Of a stretch of 64,000 nucleotides of DNA, positions 15,382 to 23,815 are shown piece by piece. The position numbers and the translations under genes were made by a program. The notes beneath the pieces were generated by a model. The model ran no database searches. It was not told the DNA's origin and was given only the letters and a program-made list of their open reading frames with translations. Location: positions 62,001 to 126,000 of the forward strand of contig JAURHD010000008.1 in the NCBI GenBank assembly GCA_030833445.1. Direction: 5' to 3'. Within the stretch, counting starts at the first letter, position 1. Every line of letters begins with the position of its first letter. The stretch comes from Cephaloticoccus sp. GTDB taxonomy: Bacteria; Verrucomicrobiota; Verrucomicrobiia; Opitutales; Opitutaceae.

Positions 15382-16017
15382 ATGAAACTTACCGTATTTA
15401 GTGCCGACGGCACCAAGAGCAGCGAAAAGGAATTCGCCAATCTGCCCACCTTTGAAGGCGATAAAGGCCTGCAAGCCGTGAAGGAAGTCATTGTCGCCAT
15501 CAACGCCAACAATCGTCAGGGCACGCACTCGACGAAGACCCGTGGCGAAGTCAGCGGTGGTGGCAAGAAGCCCTGGCGCCAAAAGGGCACGGGCCGCGCC
15601 CGCGCCGGTTCCAATCGTTCACCCATTTGGGTTGGCGGTGGCGTCGTGTTTGGTCCCAAGCCGCGCGACTACTCCAAAAAAATCAATTCCCGCGTTAAGG
15701 CCCTGGCCTTCAGTCGCGCCCTTTATGACCGCGCTCTCGCCGGTGAAATCGCCGTGATCGAACAGTTCCTCGTCGATCAACCCAAGACCAAGCTCATGAA
15801 CACCGTCGTCAGTCGGATCGCGCCCAAGGGCAAGATCCTCTTGGTTGATGCACCGTTTTCCGCTGAAGCTGCCCGGGCGGCCCGCAACATTGACCGGGTT
15901 TCCCTGCAGGAAGCCGCTGAGCTCAACACCTTGGATCTCGCCCGTTACGGCAAGATCATCGTGAGCACATCGGCCATCGAACTAATCATTGCCCGCGCCA
16001 ACGGAGGTAAGAACTAA
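15382..16017 (+). CDS. rplD: 50S ribosomal protein L4
   Basis: L4 lines the polypeptide exit tunnel; in E. coli it also represses the S10 operon. It has 211 residues. The tunnel loop is unmistakable: [20 protein letters not shown], then [19 protein letters not shown] and [18 protein letters not shown]. The C-terminal globular part ends with the strand [17 protein letters not shown] Shine-Dalgarno precedes the start. Its TAA overlaps the rplW ATG by one base (taATGa), so translation of the two is probably coupled. Confidence 0.98.
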   Translation: MKLTVFSADGTKSSEKEFANLPTFEGDKGLQAVKEVIVAINANNRQGTHSTKTRGEVSGGGKKPWRQKGTGRARAGSNRSPIWVGGGVVFGPKPRDYSKKINSRVKALAFSRALYDRALAGEIAVIEQFLVDQPKTKLMNTVVSRIAPKGKILLVDAPFSAEAARAARNIDRVSLQEAAELNTLDLARYGKIIVSTSAIELIIARANGGKN

Positions 16018-16298
16018 TGAACGCCAATAAAGTTCTCAAACTTGTACGTCTTACGGAAAAATCGAGCAAGCAATCCGCTGAGCTCGGCCAATATACATTT
16101 GAGGTTTATCCCAATGCGACCAAGCACACCGTTTCGGTAGCGGTGGAGCAGACCTTCAAGGTCACCGTCAAGCGGGTTAATATCCAAAATTACCGCGGCA
16201 AGAACAAACGCAGCCGCACGGGTCAGCCTGCCGTTGGCTCGGATTACAAGAAGGCCATCGTTACGCTTAAGGCCGGCGACAAGATTGAGCTCGTCTAA
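16017..16298 (+). CDS. rplW: 50S ribosomal protein L23
   Basis: L23 sits at the tunnel exit and docks trigger factor and SRP. It is 93 residues with the usual pattern KLVRLTEKSSKQS, YTFEVYPNATKHTVSVAVE, and VKRVNIQNYRGKNKRSRT. The conserved acidic docking residue on the exposed face falls in the segment EKSSKQSAELGQY. A strong GGAGG Shine-Dalgarno lies inside the end of rplD, and the two genes overlap by one base. Confidence 0.97.
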   Translation: MNANKVLKLVRLTEKSSKQSAELGQYTFEVYPNATKHTVSVAVEQTFKVTVKRVNIQNYRGKNKRSRTGQPAVGSDYKKAIVTLKAGDKIELV

Positions 16299-16327
16299 GC
16301 CGCATCCCCAACCGGAGACCATCCATC

Positions 16328-17194
16328 ATGCCACTTAAACCTTCCCGCCCGCTGACGCCGAGTCAGCGATTCACCACGCTCAACCGTCAGCAGATTCTCA
16401 GCAAGAAACGTCCTGAGGCATCCTTGACCGAGCCCAAGCACAAGACCGGGGGACGCAATGTCTATGGTCGCATCACATCCCGTCGCCGGGGTGGTGGTCA
16501 CAAGCAGCTTTATCGCATCATCGACTACAAGCGCGACATTCTCGACATGCCCGCCCGCGTGCAGGCCATCGAATACGATCCGAATCGTTCCGCCAATATT
16601 GCCTTGGTCGCTTATGCGAACGGCGAAAAGCGCTACATTATTGCGCCCAATGATCTGACGGTCGGTGCGACCATCGTCACATCCAACACGGCAAATCGTA
16701 ATGACTTCATCGTGGGTAACAATTACCCGCTGGAGATAATCCCTCCTTCCACGCGTCTGCATGCGGTTGAACTGATTCCTGGCCGTGGTGCGCAGATCGC
16801 CCGCTCCGCCGGAACCTCGGTTGAACTCGTCGCCGTCGAGGGTGGGCTGGCCCAGTTGAAAATGCCTTCCGGCGAAATCCGCCTCGTGAATCCCAAGTGC
16901 CGCGCCACCATCGGTGAAGTCGGTAACCTGGATCACGGTAGCCAGAAACTTGGCAAGGCCGGCCGCAATCGCTGGCTCGGCAAGCGCCCCCGCGTTCGCG
17001 GTATGGTGATGAACCCGGTTGATCACCCCAACGGTGGTGGTAACGGAAAATCCAAGGGTGGCGGCGGTCGCCAACAGCTCGTTTCACCATGGGGTCAATT
17101 GGCCAAGGGTTTCCCGACCCGTCGCCGTTCCAAGACCTCGAACAGCATGATCATTGTCCACCATAACGGCCGCAAACCTCGCGGTCGGAAATAA
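16328..17194 (+). CDS. rplB: 50S ribosomal protein L2
   Basis: L2 is a primary 23S rRNA binder needed for subunit joining and peptidyl transfer. At 288 residues it is slightly longer than E. coli L2 (273). The rRNA-binding domain is followed by the highly conserved C-terminal block VRGMVMNPVDHPNGGGNGKS, whose histidine is the functionally critical one. GGAG lies before the start. The N-terminal lead MPLKPSRPLTPSQRFTTLNR is variable, as in most species. Confidence 0.98.
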   Translation: MPLKPSRPLTPSQRFTTLNRQQILSKKRPEASLTEPKHKTGGRNVYGRITSRRRGGGHKQLYRIIDYKRDILDMPARVQAIEYDPNRSANIALVAYANGEKRYIIAPNDLTVGATIVTSNTANRNDFIVGNNYPLEIIPPSTRLHAVELIPGRGAQIARSAGTSVELVAVEGGLAQLKMPSGEIRLVNPKCRATIGEVGNLDHGSQKLGKAGRNRWLGKRPRVRGMVMNPVDHPNGGGNGKSKGGGGRQQLVSPWGQLAKGFPTRRRSKTSNSMIIVHHNGRKPRGRK

Positions 17195-17213
17195 CCTCTA
17201 GCGCTTACGCACC

Positions 17214-17489
17214 ATGGCACGTTCCATCAAAAAAGGGTTCTTCGTTGATTACCACCTGCTCGAGAAGATCGAGAAGGCGGAAAAGGCGGGTGCTCGCAAA
17301 CCCATCCAGACTTGGTCCCGTCGATCCACGATCACCCCGGACTTTATTGGGCACACCTTCAGCGTTCACAACGGCAAGTCATTCATCGCCGTCTACGTGA
17401 CCGAAAACATGGTGGGTCACAAACTCGGCGAATTCGCCCTGACCCGCAACTTCAAGGCGCACGGCGCCACCACCAAGAAAGTAATCTAA
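17214..17489 (+). CDS. rpsS: 30S ribosomal protein S19
   Basis: S19 lies in the 30S head beside S13. It has 91 residues with the family motifs [40 protein letters not shown] and [17 protein letters not shown]. The leader (taacctctagcgcttacgcaccATG) has no Shine-Dalgarno. The following 77-base spacer to rplV is long for this operon and can fold weakly (GGC 17516-17518 with GCC 17546-17548 outside CAG/CTG). Confidence 0.98.
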   Translation: MARSIKKGFFVDYHLLEKIEKAEKAGARKPIQTWSRRSTITPDFIGHTFSVHNGKSFIAVYVTENMVGHKLGEFALTRNFKAHGATTKKVI

Positions 17490-17566
17490 TTTAGTCACTG
17501 ATAAATAATTCAAAGGGCAGGGTACCGCTCCGCGCTGCTACTGTCGCCTCTCAAGGAATCAAACCA

Positions 17567-17908
17567 ATGGAAGTCCTCTCACTAACCCGCAACGCTCGCA
17601 TGTCGCCCAAGAAGATGCGCGAAGTTGCCCGCACCATCCAAGGCCGCAAGGCCGCGGCCGCCGTCGATTACTTGACGCTCATCCCGCGTAAATCCGCCCG
17701 CTTGATCGTCAAGACGCTCAAGAGCGCGATCGCGAATGCCGAAAACAACAATAACCTGTCGGCCGATTCCTTGACGGTAAAATCCGCCATAATCGAAAAC
17801 GGTCCGGTGCTCAAGCGTTTCAAAGCCGGAGCCCGGGGCACCGCAAAACCGCGCCGCAAAAAGATGTCGCACATCCGCATCATCCTCACCGACGGCAACT
17901 CCAACTAA
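17567..17908 (+). CDS. rplV: 50S ribosomal protein L22
   Basis: L22 contacts all 23S rRNA domains, and its beta hairpin narrows the exit tunnel. In its 113 residues the start [20 protein letters not shown] and the hairpin [20 protein letters not shown] are diagnostic. AAGGA stands 11 bases before the ATG. The gap to rpsC is only 7 bases, so L22 and S3 are tightly linked. Confidence 0.98.
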   Translation: MEVLSLTRNARMSPKKMREVARTIQGRKAAAAVDYLTLIPRKSARLIVKTLKSAIANAENNNNLSADSLTVKSAIIENGPVLKRFKAGARGTAKPRRKKMSHIRIILTDGNSN

Positions 17909-17915
17909 TTTTACC

Positions 17916-18548
17916 ATGGGCCAAAAAACCAATCCTATCGGTTTCCGTCTCGCTGTTCGTCGCAACTGGCAATCGCGCTGGTATGCTACGAAGAAGGACT
18001 TCAGCAAACTGCTCCTCGAAGACCAGATCATCCGTGAGAAACTCATGGAGAAGCTGAAGCAGGCCTCGGTGCCACGCATTTTCATTGAACGCGCCTCCAA
18101 CCGCGTCCGCGTCAAGATCTACACGGCTCGCCCCGGTATCGTCATCGGTCGCAAGGGTCAGGAGATCGAGAAGATCAAGGAAGAACTCGCCAAGCTGACC
18201 GGCAAGGAAATCCTCCTCGACATCCAGGAAGTCAAAAAACCTGAGATCGAAGCCCAGCTCGTCGCCGAGAATGTCGGTCTGCAGCTCGAGCGTCGCATTG
18301 CATTCCGTCGCGCCATGAAAAAGGCGGTCGAGATCGCCATGACTTTGGGCGCCGAGGGTATTCGTATCCAATGCTCCGGTCGTCTCGGTGGTGGTGACAT
18401 CGCCCGTCGCGAATGGCAGCGCAAGGGCCGCGTGCCATTGCACACCATGCGCGAGAATATTGATTACGGCTTCGCTGAAGCCAACACCGTCTACGGCAAG
18501 ATCGGCATCAAGTGCTGGATCTGTAAAAAGGAGTCCGACAACAACTGA
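17916..18548 (+). CDS. rpsC: 30S ribosomal protein S3
   Basis: S3 lines the mRNA entry tunnel and contributes to mRNA unwinding. It has 210 residues. The N-terminal [20 protein letters not shown] is standard. The KH domain carries the GxxG loop in [16 protein letters not shown], and the C-terminal domain has [20 protein letters not shown]. The tail after the C-terminal domain is short ([12 protein letters not shown]). No Shine-Dalgarno is seen (caactaattttaccATG). Confidence 0.98.
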   Translation: MGQKTNPIGFRLAVRRNWQSRWYATKKDFSKLLLEDQIIREKLMEKLKQASVPRIFIERASNRVRVKIYTARPGIVIGRKGQEIEKIKEELAKLTGKEILLDIQEVKKPEIEAQLVAENVGLQLERRIAFRRAMKKAVEIAMTLGAEGIRIQCSGRLGGGDIARREWQRKGRVPLHTMRENIDYGFAEANTVYGKIGIKCWICKKESDNN

Positions 18549-18586
18549 TCCTTCGTCGGATCCCATTGAATTAGGAGACAGCACAC

Positions 18587-18994
18587 ATGGCTCTCGCACC
18601 TTCCCGCACCAAATATCGCAAATCCCAAAAGGGCTCCCGCGCCGGCAATGCCAAGCGCGGCAATACACTCGCTTTCGGCGAGTTCGGCCTGCAATCGCTC
18701 ACCCGTGGCCCCATGACCGGCCGCCAGATTGAGGCTGCCCGTGTGACCATCACACGCCACCTCAAGCGCAAAGGTAAGCTCTGGATTCGCGTCTTCCCTC
18801 ACAAGCCTGTCACCAAGAAACCTGCGGAAACCCGCATGGGTAAGGGTAAGGGCTCCGTCGAGTTCTACGTAGCCGTCATCAAGCCAGGCGCGATGCTCTT
18901 CGAACTTTCCGGTGTCTCAGCGACGATTGCCAAGGAGGCTTTCCGCCTGGCCGACGCCAAGCTGCCGTTTCACTGCCGTTTTATCACCCGCTAA
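18587..18994 (+). CDS. rplP: 50S ribosomal protein L16
   Basis: L16 positions A-site tRNA and completes the 50S subunit late in assembly. In its 135 residues the motif [12 protein letters not shown], the conserved [20 protein letters not shown] loop and [16 protein letters not shown] identify it. The start at 18587 is chosen because of the AGGAG at 18572 and because the alignment begins at [12 protein letters not shown]. The spacer to rpsC is 38 bases. Confidence 0.98.
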   Translation: MALAPSRTKYRKSQKGSRAGNAKRGNTLAFGEFGLQSLTRGPMTGRQIEAARVTITRHLKRKGKLWIRVFPHKPVTKKPAETRMGKGKGSVEFYVAVIKPGAMLFELSGVSATIAKEAFRLADAKLPFHCRFITR

Positions 18995-19033
18995 CGCGTT
19001 CCTTTTACCAAGTAAAACACGCAGCATCCTTCC

Positions 19034-19231
19034 ATGACTTCGAAAGAAATCCGCGAACTCTCGCCCGTCGAGATCACCACCAAGCTCCGCGAACTGCGCG
19101 AGCAACTCCTCCAACTGCGTCTGCGCAAACAGACCGGCCAAGTGGAGAAAACCCACGAGCTGCGCACCCTCCGCAAGGATATTGCCCGCCTCGAGACCGT
19201 CCTTAACGAAAAGAACCGCCAAGCCGCCTGA
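19034..19231 (+). CDS. rpmC: 50S ribosomal protein L29
   Basis: L29 is a small helical hairpin protein at the tunnel exit next to L23. Its 65 residues consist of two long helices ([40 protein letters not shown]) joined by [12 protein letters not shown]. It is placed between rplP and rpsQ as usual. The leader (cgcagcatccttccATG) has no Shine-Dalgarno. Confidence 0.96.
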   Translation: MTSKEIRELSPVEITTKLRELREQLLQLRLRKQTGQVEKTHELRTLRKDIARLETVLNEKNRQAA

Positions 19232-19244
19232 GGCGCCCATAGCC

Positions 19245-19580
19245 ATGTCCACTCACGTCCGCCACAATAGTCGCAAGAGCCTGATCGGTTTCGTCACGAG
19301 CCGCTCGGGTGACAAGTCCATCAAGGTAACCATCCCTTATAAAACCCCGCATCCGCTTTATCACAAGGTCGTCAACCGCCAAACCGTGGTGCATGTGCAC
19401 GACGAGAAAAACGAGGCGAAGATGGGTGACAAAGTGGAGATCATGGAAACGCGGCCACTCAGCCGCCTCAAGCGCTGGCGGGTGATTTCGGTGATCGAAC
19501 ACGCCCTTAGCACCGAAGACGTTGCGGTTTCCGAAAATGATGTCGCGGCTTCTGTCCCGACCAAGACCGTCAAAGCCTGA
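19245..19580 (+). CDS. rpsQ: 30S ribosomal protein S17
   Basis: S17 binds 16S rRNA helices 7 and 11. I start at ATG 19245 (MSTHVRHNSRKSLIGFVTSR), giving 111 residues; an upstream in-frame ATG at 19182 lies inside rpmC. The OB-fold core is clear (GDKSIKVTIPYKTPHPLYHK, MGDKVEIMETRPLSRLKRW). About 25 extra residues rich in Val, Ala and Thr follow the usual end, with no counterpart in E. coli S17. No Shine-Dalgarno stronger than gagg is seen. Confidence 0.96.
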   Translation: MSTHVRHNSRKSLIGFVTSRSGDKSIKVTIPYKTPHPLYHKVVNRQTVVHVHDEKNEAKMGDKVEIMETRPLSRLKRWRVISVIEHALSTEDVAVSENDVAASVPTKTVKA

Positions 19581-19626
19581 ACCGTTAGTTATCCTTTTAT
19601 AACCACACTCCAATTGGAGGCCTGCT

Positions 19627-19992
19627 ATGATCCAACTACTTTCCACTCTTAATGTCGCTGACAACACCGGTGCCCGCAAGGCACGCATGATCCGTAAAAC
19701 GGGTCAGATTACTGACACCGCCGGCGTGGGTGACGTTATCACGGTGCACATTCGCGAAAGCGCGACCGATGCCAGCGTCAAGAAAGGCGAAGTCGCCAAG
19801 GCCGTTGTCGTGCGCACCAAGGCTCCGGTCCGCCGGTCCGATGGGAGCTACCTGCGCTTTGACAGCAATGCCGTGGTCATTATCGACGCCACCAACAACC
19901 CCAAGGGCACCCGTATTTTTGGTCCGGTCGCCCGTGAACTGCGCGCCAAGAACTTCATGAAGATCATCTCGCTCGCTCCGGAGGTCCTTTAA
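19627..19992 (+). CDS. rplN: 50S ribosomal protein L14
   Basis: L14 forms an intersubunit bridge and is bound by the silencing factor RsfS. It is 121 residues. [40 protein letters not shown] and the end [18 protein letters not shown] are diagnostic. It has one of the strongest Shine-Dalgarno sequences in the cluster (TTGGAGG, 19616-19620 region), and rplX follows after one base, so the two are co-translated. Confidence 0.98.
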   Translation: MIQLLSTLNVADNTGARKARMIRKTGQITDTAGVGDVITVHIRESATDASVKKGEVAKAVVVRTKAPVRRSDGSYLRFDSNAVVIIDATNNPKGTRIFGPVARELRAKNFMKIISLAPEVL

Positions 19993-19993
19993 C

Positions 19994-20263
19994 ATGTCTA
20001 AATTTCATATCAAACGTGGCGATCAAGTCGTCGTTATTGCCGGTGCTCACAAGGGCAAGGAAGGCAAAATCCTCGAAGTGCTTGCCCCCAAGTCCCGGGC
20101 TCGGGTTGAAGGTGTGGCCATGATCAAGCGCCACCTCAAGAAGTCTCAAGAGCATCCGCAGGGCACGATTGCCGAGCGGGAAGGCTCCATCCACGTCTCT
20201 AACCTCATGCTCAAGTCAGCACATGACTCCAGCAAGCGGGCCAAAACTGCCGTTACGGCCTGA
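19994..20263 (+). CDS. rplX: 50S ribosomal protein L24
   Basis: L24 initiates 50S assembly and lies near the tunnel exit. The KOW motif is at the N-terminus (KFHIKRGDQVVVIAGAHKGK). At 89 residues it is shorter than E. coli L24 (104), with a trimmed C-terminus after IHVSNLMLKSAHDSSKR. The GGAGG of its Shine-Dalgarno lies within the last codons of rplN. Confidence 0.97.
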   Translation: MSKFHIKRGDQVVVIAGAHKGKEGKILEVLAPKSRARVEGVAMIKRHLKKSQEHPQGTIAEREGSIHVSNLMLKSAHDSSKRAKTAVTA

Positions 20264-20283
20264 TCTCAACTGCGCACTTGCCA

Positions 20284-20349
20284 AACCCGGCCGACGCCTG
20301 CGTTACTGAACCCTTTTCCACTTAAAACTCATCCCTTCGCCTCCGGGTT
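20284..20349 (+). promoter_or_regulatory. Long-range hairpin in the rplX-rplE spacer
   Basis: AACCCGG (20284-20290) is perfectly complementary to CCGGGTT (20343-20349), extendable to nine pairs with one bulged A, enclosing about 52 bases. A second alternative pairs CCGG (20343-20346) with CCGG (20356-20359) immediately before the rplE start. Mutually exclusive pairings next to a start are typical of translational control. The 107-base spacer has no gene. Confidence 0.35.
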
Positions 20350-20370
20350 GGAAATCCGGTGGTTCTCATT

Positions 20371-20940
20371 ATGAGCACAACTCCTTCTCTCAAAACCCTC
20401 TACGTCGAGCAAATCACGCCCGCGCTGATCACCAGCCGTGGCTATAAAAACAAGCACGATGTGCCGAAGATTGTTAAGGTCGTCCTTAATACCGGTATCT
20501 CTGCTGAAGCCGACAAGAACCAGATCGCTGACATCCAGCGTGACCTTGCCCTGATCGCCGGCCAAAAGCCCGTGCTGACCAAGGCCAAAAAGGCTATCTC
20601 CAATTTCAAACTGCGCCAAGGCCAGGTTGTCGGATGCTGCGTCACCCTGCGTGGCCGCAACATGTGGGAGTTTCTCTATCGCTTGCTGGCCGTAGCTTTG
20701 CCCACCATTCGTGACTTTCGTGGCGTGTCGCCGAAGCTGGATGGCAACGGCAATTACAATATCGGCATCACCGATTTCACCATTTTCCCGGAAATCACCG
20801 TGGAAAACGTCAAAAAGACCATGGGCCTGGACATCACAATCGTTACCTCTGCGTCAACTGACGCTGAAGGTCGTGAATTACTCCAACTGCTCGGAATGCC
20901 TTTCCGTCGCACTGAGCCCGCCAAGACCGTAGCAGCTTAA
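20371..20940 (+). CDS. rplE: 50S ribosomal protein L5
   Basis: L5 binds 5S rRNA in the central protuberance. I start at ATG 20371 ([20 protein letters not shown]), giving 189 residues. A GTG at 20359 would add four residues (MVLI) that lie in the folded spacer. Typical motifs are [32 protein letters not shown] and [15 protein letters not shown]. rpsN starts 11 bases after the stop. Confidence 0.97.
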   Translation: MSTTPSLKTLYVEQITPALITSRGYKNKHDVPKIVKVVLNTGISAEADKNQIADIQRDLALIAGQKPVLTKAKKAISNFKLRQGQVVGCCVTLRGRNMWEFLYRLLAVALPTIRDFRGVSPKLDGNGNYNIGITDFTIFPEITVENVKKTMGLDITIVTSASTDAEGRELLQLLGMPFRRTEPAKTVAA

Positions 20941-20951
20941 TACTTCCCGTC

Positions 20952-21257
20952 ATGCCGAAAACATCCGCCATCGAACGTAACAAGAAGCGCATACGCCTCG
21001 TCGCCCAGCACAAGGTCAAGCGTGCCGAGTTGAAGGCCATCCTGGCCAATCCCGACACCAATGACGAAGCCTTCTTTGCTGCTCAGAAGAAACTGGCCAA
21101 GCTGCCCCGCAATTCCGCCCAAGTGCGCATCAAGAACCGTTGTTCTCTCAGCGGCCGTCCGCGCGCTTTCATCCGCAAGTTCGGTGTATCGCGTATCACT
21201 TTCCGTGAGCTTGCGCTCGCTGGAAAAATCCCCGGCGTAACCAAGTCGTCCTGGTAA
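20952..21257 (+). CDS. rpsN: 30S ribosomal protein S14, zinc-free long form
   Basis: S14 sits in the 30S head. Its 101 residues are of the long, cysteine-poor type: the C-terminal core [19 protein letters not shown] holds a single cysteine and lacks the two CxxC pairs of the 61-residue zinc form. The N-terminal extension [19 protein letters not shown] is that of the long form. It follows rplE by 11 bases without a Shine-Dalgarno (ttaatacttcccgtcATG). Confidence 0.97.
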   Translation: MPKTSAIERNKKRIRLVAQHKVKRAELKAILANPDTNDEAFFAAQKKLAKLPRNSAQVRIKNRCSLSGRPRAFIRKFGVSRITFRELALAGKIPGVTKSSW

Positions 21258-21270
21258 ATTCAATTTTGGT

Positions 21271-21296
21271 TGATGGGAGTCGGATATGACCCGTCA
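21271..21296 (+). promoter_or_regulatory. Hairpin in the rpsN-rpsH spacer
   Basis: TGATGGG (21271-21277) pairs with CCCGTCA (21290-21296) in a 7-bp stem that includes one G-U pair. An alternative inner GTC/GAC pair can form. It lies 22 bases before the rpsH ATG in a 61-base spacer. S8 represses its own mRNA in E. coli through an element further downstream (rplE), so this one would be a separate invention. Confidence 0.3.
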
Positions 21297-21318
21297 GCCG
21301 CAATAAACAAACATCCAA

Positions 21319-21711
21319 ATGAACGATCCAATCAGTGATTTTCTGACCCGCCTGCGCAATGCGTCACGGGCCCGTCTCGACGAGTGCGTTGCTCCGCACT
21401 CCAAGCTCAAGGAAAGCATCGCCAGCATTCTGAAGAATGACGGCTATGTGACCGATTACAGCGTGGCTGATGACAGCCGCGGCCACAAAACCATCGTGGT
21501 CAAAATGAAATATGTTGATGGCTCTCCCGTCATCACCGACCTCCAGCGGGTTTCCAAGCCCGGCCGACGTCTTTACTACAGCTACACTGAGATTCCCCGG
21601 GTGCTTAACGGCCTCGGTATTTCCATACTTTCCACCTCCAAGGGCCTCATGAAGGACCAGGATTGCCGCCGTAACAAAGCGGGTGGCGAGCTCATCTGCA
21701 AAATTTGGTAA
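21319..21711 (+). CDS. rpsH: 30S ribosomal protein S8
   Basis: S8 is a central-domain assembly protein. Its 130 residues begin MNDPISDFLTRLRNASRARL and end with the signature STSKGLMKDQDCRRNKAGGE before LICKIW. The leader (aataaacaaacatccaaATG) is A-rich with no Shine-Dalgarno. rplF begins 16 bases downstream. Confidence 0.98.
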   Translation: MNDPISDFLTRLRNASRARLDECVAPHSKLKESIASILKNDGYVTDYSVADDSRGHKTIVVKMKYVDGSPVITDLQRVSKPGRRLYYSYTEIPRVLNGLGISILSTSKGLMKDQDCRRNKAGGELICKIW

Positions 21712-21727
21712 CCAGGAACCACGCACC

Positions 21728-22264
21728 ATGAGTCGCATCGGTAAACAACCAGTTATTATTCCCGCCAAGGTCAAAGTTGACGTCAAGGGTCACACCGTCC
21801 ACGTCGAAGGCCCCAAGGGCAAGATCAGCAAAACTTTCGCTCCGGTCGTCACGATCACGAGCGCCAACGAGAGCGTGACTGTAGCGCCCGTTGATGAATC
21901 CCGCTTTTCCCGCGCGATGTTCGGCACTGCCCGATCCATCATTGCCGGCATGGTCAAGGGAGTCAGCGAGGGTTACTCCAAGGATCTCGAAATCCAAGGC
22001 GTCGGTTTCAAGGCTACCCTCAAGGGCAAGCAACTTGACCTCGCATTGGGTTATTCGCACCCGATTCTGATGGATATCCCTGATGGAATCAAAGTCACCG
22101 TAACCGACCAGACCAAGGTCAAGGTCGAGGGACCGGACAAGCAGTTGGTCGGTGCCGTCACCGCGGAAATCCGCAGCTACTATCCGCCAGAACCCTACAA
22201 GGGCAAAGGTGTCCGCATTGTGGGCGAGCGCGTCCGCCGTAAAGAAGGCAAGACCGTCGCTTAA
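21728..22264 (+). CDS. rplF: 50S ribosomal protein L6
   Basis: L6 stabilises the sarcin-ricin loop region. I start at ATG 21728 ([20 protein letters not shown]), 178 residues, with AGGA 12 bases upstream. An upstream in-frame ATG at 21683 lies inside rpsH. The two homologous domains are visible; the C-terminal signature is [20 protein letters not shown] with [12 protein letters not shown]. Confidence 0.97.
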   Translation: MSRIGKQPVIIPAKVKVDVKGHTVHVEGPKGKISKTFAPVVTITSANESVTVAPVDESRFSRAMFGTARSIIAGMVKGVSEGYSKDLEIQGVGFKATLKGKQLDLALGYSHPILMDIPDGIKVTVTDQTKVKVEGPDKQLVGAVTAEIRSYYPPEPYKGKGVRIVGERVRRKEGKTVA

Positions 22265-22299
22265 CACCCAACTTAACCAATTATTTCAGGGGACTACCC

Positions 22300-22662
22300 A
22301 TGAACACCATTCACAAATCCAAACTCCTGCAGAAGCGTCGCTGGAGAATCCGCAAGAAAGTCAACGGCACGGCGGCCCGCCCACGCCTGTGCGTCAAGTT
22401 CAGTGCCAAGCACATCTACGCCCAAGCCATCGACGACGACAGCGGTGCGACCTTGGCATTCCTCTCCAGTCTCGATGCCGATCTTCGCAAGAAGAAGCTC
22501 GCGGCCAATGTCGCTGGCGCCAAGGAACTTGGCACCGCCTTCGCCGTCAAGGCCGTTGCCGCAGGCATCTCTTCGGTTGTTTTCGACCGCAGTGGCGCCC
22601 GTTATCACGGTAAAGTAAAACAATTCGCCGACGCCGCCCGCGAGGGTGGTCTTCAATTCTAA
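22300..22662 (+). CDS. rplR: 50S ribosomal protein L18
   Basis: L18 carries 5S rRNA with L5 and L25. It has 120 residues: a basic N-terminus ([18 protein letters not shown]), then [20 protein letters not shown] and the closing motif [25 protein letters not shown] precedes the ATG by 9 bases. rpsE starts 9 bases after the stop. Confidence 0.97.
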   Translation: MNTIHKSKLLQKRRWRIRKKVNGTAARPRLCVKFSAKHIYAQAIDDDSGATLAFLSSLDADLRKKKLAANVAGAKELGTAFAVKAVAAGISSVVFDRSGARYHGKVKQFADAAREGGLQF

Positions 22663-22671
22663 GCCTCGCTC

Positions 22672-23271
22672 ATGAGCACCGATACCAATACTACCAGTCC
22701 AGAAACCCCGACACCTGCTCCGACGAGTGCACCGGCCAACCGGCCGCAACGGCGCGACAATGCGCGTGGCCCCCGTCGTGATAACCGCAATCGGGATGCC
22801 GCTCCTTCCGATGGCCCGACGATGATCGAAAAGATCGTCTTCATCAACCGCTGTGCCAAGGTGGTCAAAGGTGGTCGTCGCTTCAGCTTTGCTGCACTTT
22901 CCGTCGTCGGTGACGGCAACGGCAAGATTGGCGTCGGCTACGGCAAGGCCAATGAAGTGCCTGAGGCAATTCGCAAGAGCACCGCGCATGCGAACAAGCA
23001 CATGGTCACCGTCAAAATCAAGGGCAACACGATTCCCCATGAAGTCTTTGGTGAATATGACGGCGGCAAGGTGCTCCTGCGCCCCGCCACGACCGGCACC
23101 GGCTTGATCGCTGGTGGTGGCGTGCGTGCCGTGTTGGAAGCGGCTGGCGTCAAGAACGTATTGACCAAGTCACTGGGCTCCAAGAATCACATCGCGGTAG
23201 TCAATGCCACCATGCAAGGTTTGTTGAAACTGCGGTTGGCCAAGGACTACAAGGCGGCCCTGCAAAGCTGA
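22672..23271 (+). CDS. rpsE: 30S ribosomal protein S5 with an extended N-terminus
   Basis: S5 contributes to decoding accuracy and mRNA unwinding at the entry channel. The family core starts near residue 50 ([20 protein letters not shown]) and continues through [15 protein letters not shown] to the end. Ahead of it are about 49 residues rich in Thr, Pro, Ala and Arg ([20 protein letters not shown]), absent from E. coli S5; total 199 residues. Methionine 50 could be an alternative start, but the upstream frame is clean and starts 9 bases after rplR. rpmD (L30), which normally follows, is absent. Confidence 0.97.
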   Translation: MSTDTNTTSPETPTPAPTSAPANRPQRRDNARGPRRDNRNRDAAPSDGPTMIEKIVFINRCAKVVKGGRRFSFAALSVVGDGNGKIGVGYGKANEVPEAIRKSTAHANKHMVTVKIKGNTIPHEVFGEYDGGKVLLRPATTGTGLIAGGGVRAVLEAAGVKNVLTKSLGSKNHIAVVNATMQGLLKLRLAKDYKAALQS

Positions 23272-23341
23272 TCCATATTAAATTCAATCCGAGTCTGGCC
23301 GGCAATATAACCGGGCGGGCGACCAAAACTGAGGAACCATT

Positions 23342-23788
23342 ATGAAATTACACGAACTCAAAAACGTTAAGGGCGCGATCCATCGCAAGAAGCGTGTGGG
23401 CTGCGGCGAAGGCGGCGGCCACGGCAAGACCTCCGGTCGCGGTGGCAAGGGGCAGACAGCTCGTTCTGGCGGTAGCATCCGTCCTGGATTCGAAGGCGGT
23501 CAGATGCCCCTATATCGTAAACTCCCGCAGCGTGGCTTCAATCAGGCCAACTTCCGCAGTGAGTGTGCCATCGTCAATCTGGGTGATCTCGGCGTGATCG
23601 ATGCCGGAATCTCCGAAGTTGATGCCGCCGTGCTTTACGCCAACGGGCTGATCCGCAAGGACGAGACCCAGATCAAGATCCTCGGCAATGGTGAAATCAC
23701 CCGCGCCCTCAAGATCACGGCCACGAAATTCTCCGACTCCGCCAAGGCAAAAATTGAGCAGGCTGGTGGTCAGGCCATTGTCGCCTGA
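23342..23788 (+). CDS. rplO: 50S ribosomal protein L15
   Basis: L15 is a late assembly protein with a long glycine-rich N-terminal arm. In its 148 residues the arm GCGEGGGHGKTSGRGGKGQ and FEGGQMPLYRKLPQRGF are diagnostic. GAGGA precedes the ATG by 7 bases. The 70-base spacer after rpsE is where rpmD is expected, but no L30 frame exists there. Confidence 0.98.
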   Translation: MKLHELKNVKGAIHRKKRVGCGEGGGHGKTSGRGGKGQTARSGGSIRPGFEGGQMPLYRKLPQRGFNQANFRSECAIVNLGDLGVIDAGISEVDAAVLYANGLIRKDETQIKILGNGEITRALKITATKFSDSAKAKIEQAGGQAIVA

Positions 23789-23815
23789 TTTCACGTCTAA
23801 AGTCTTACTAAATTA

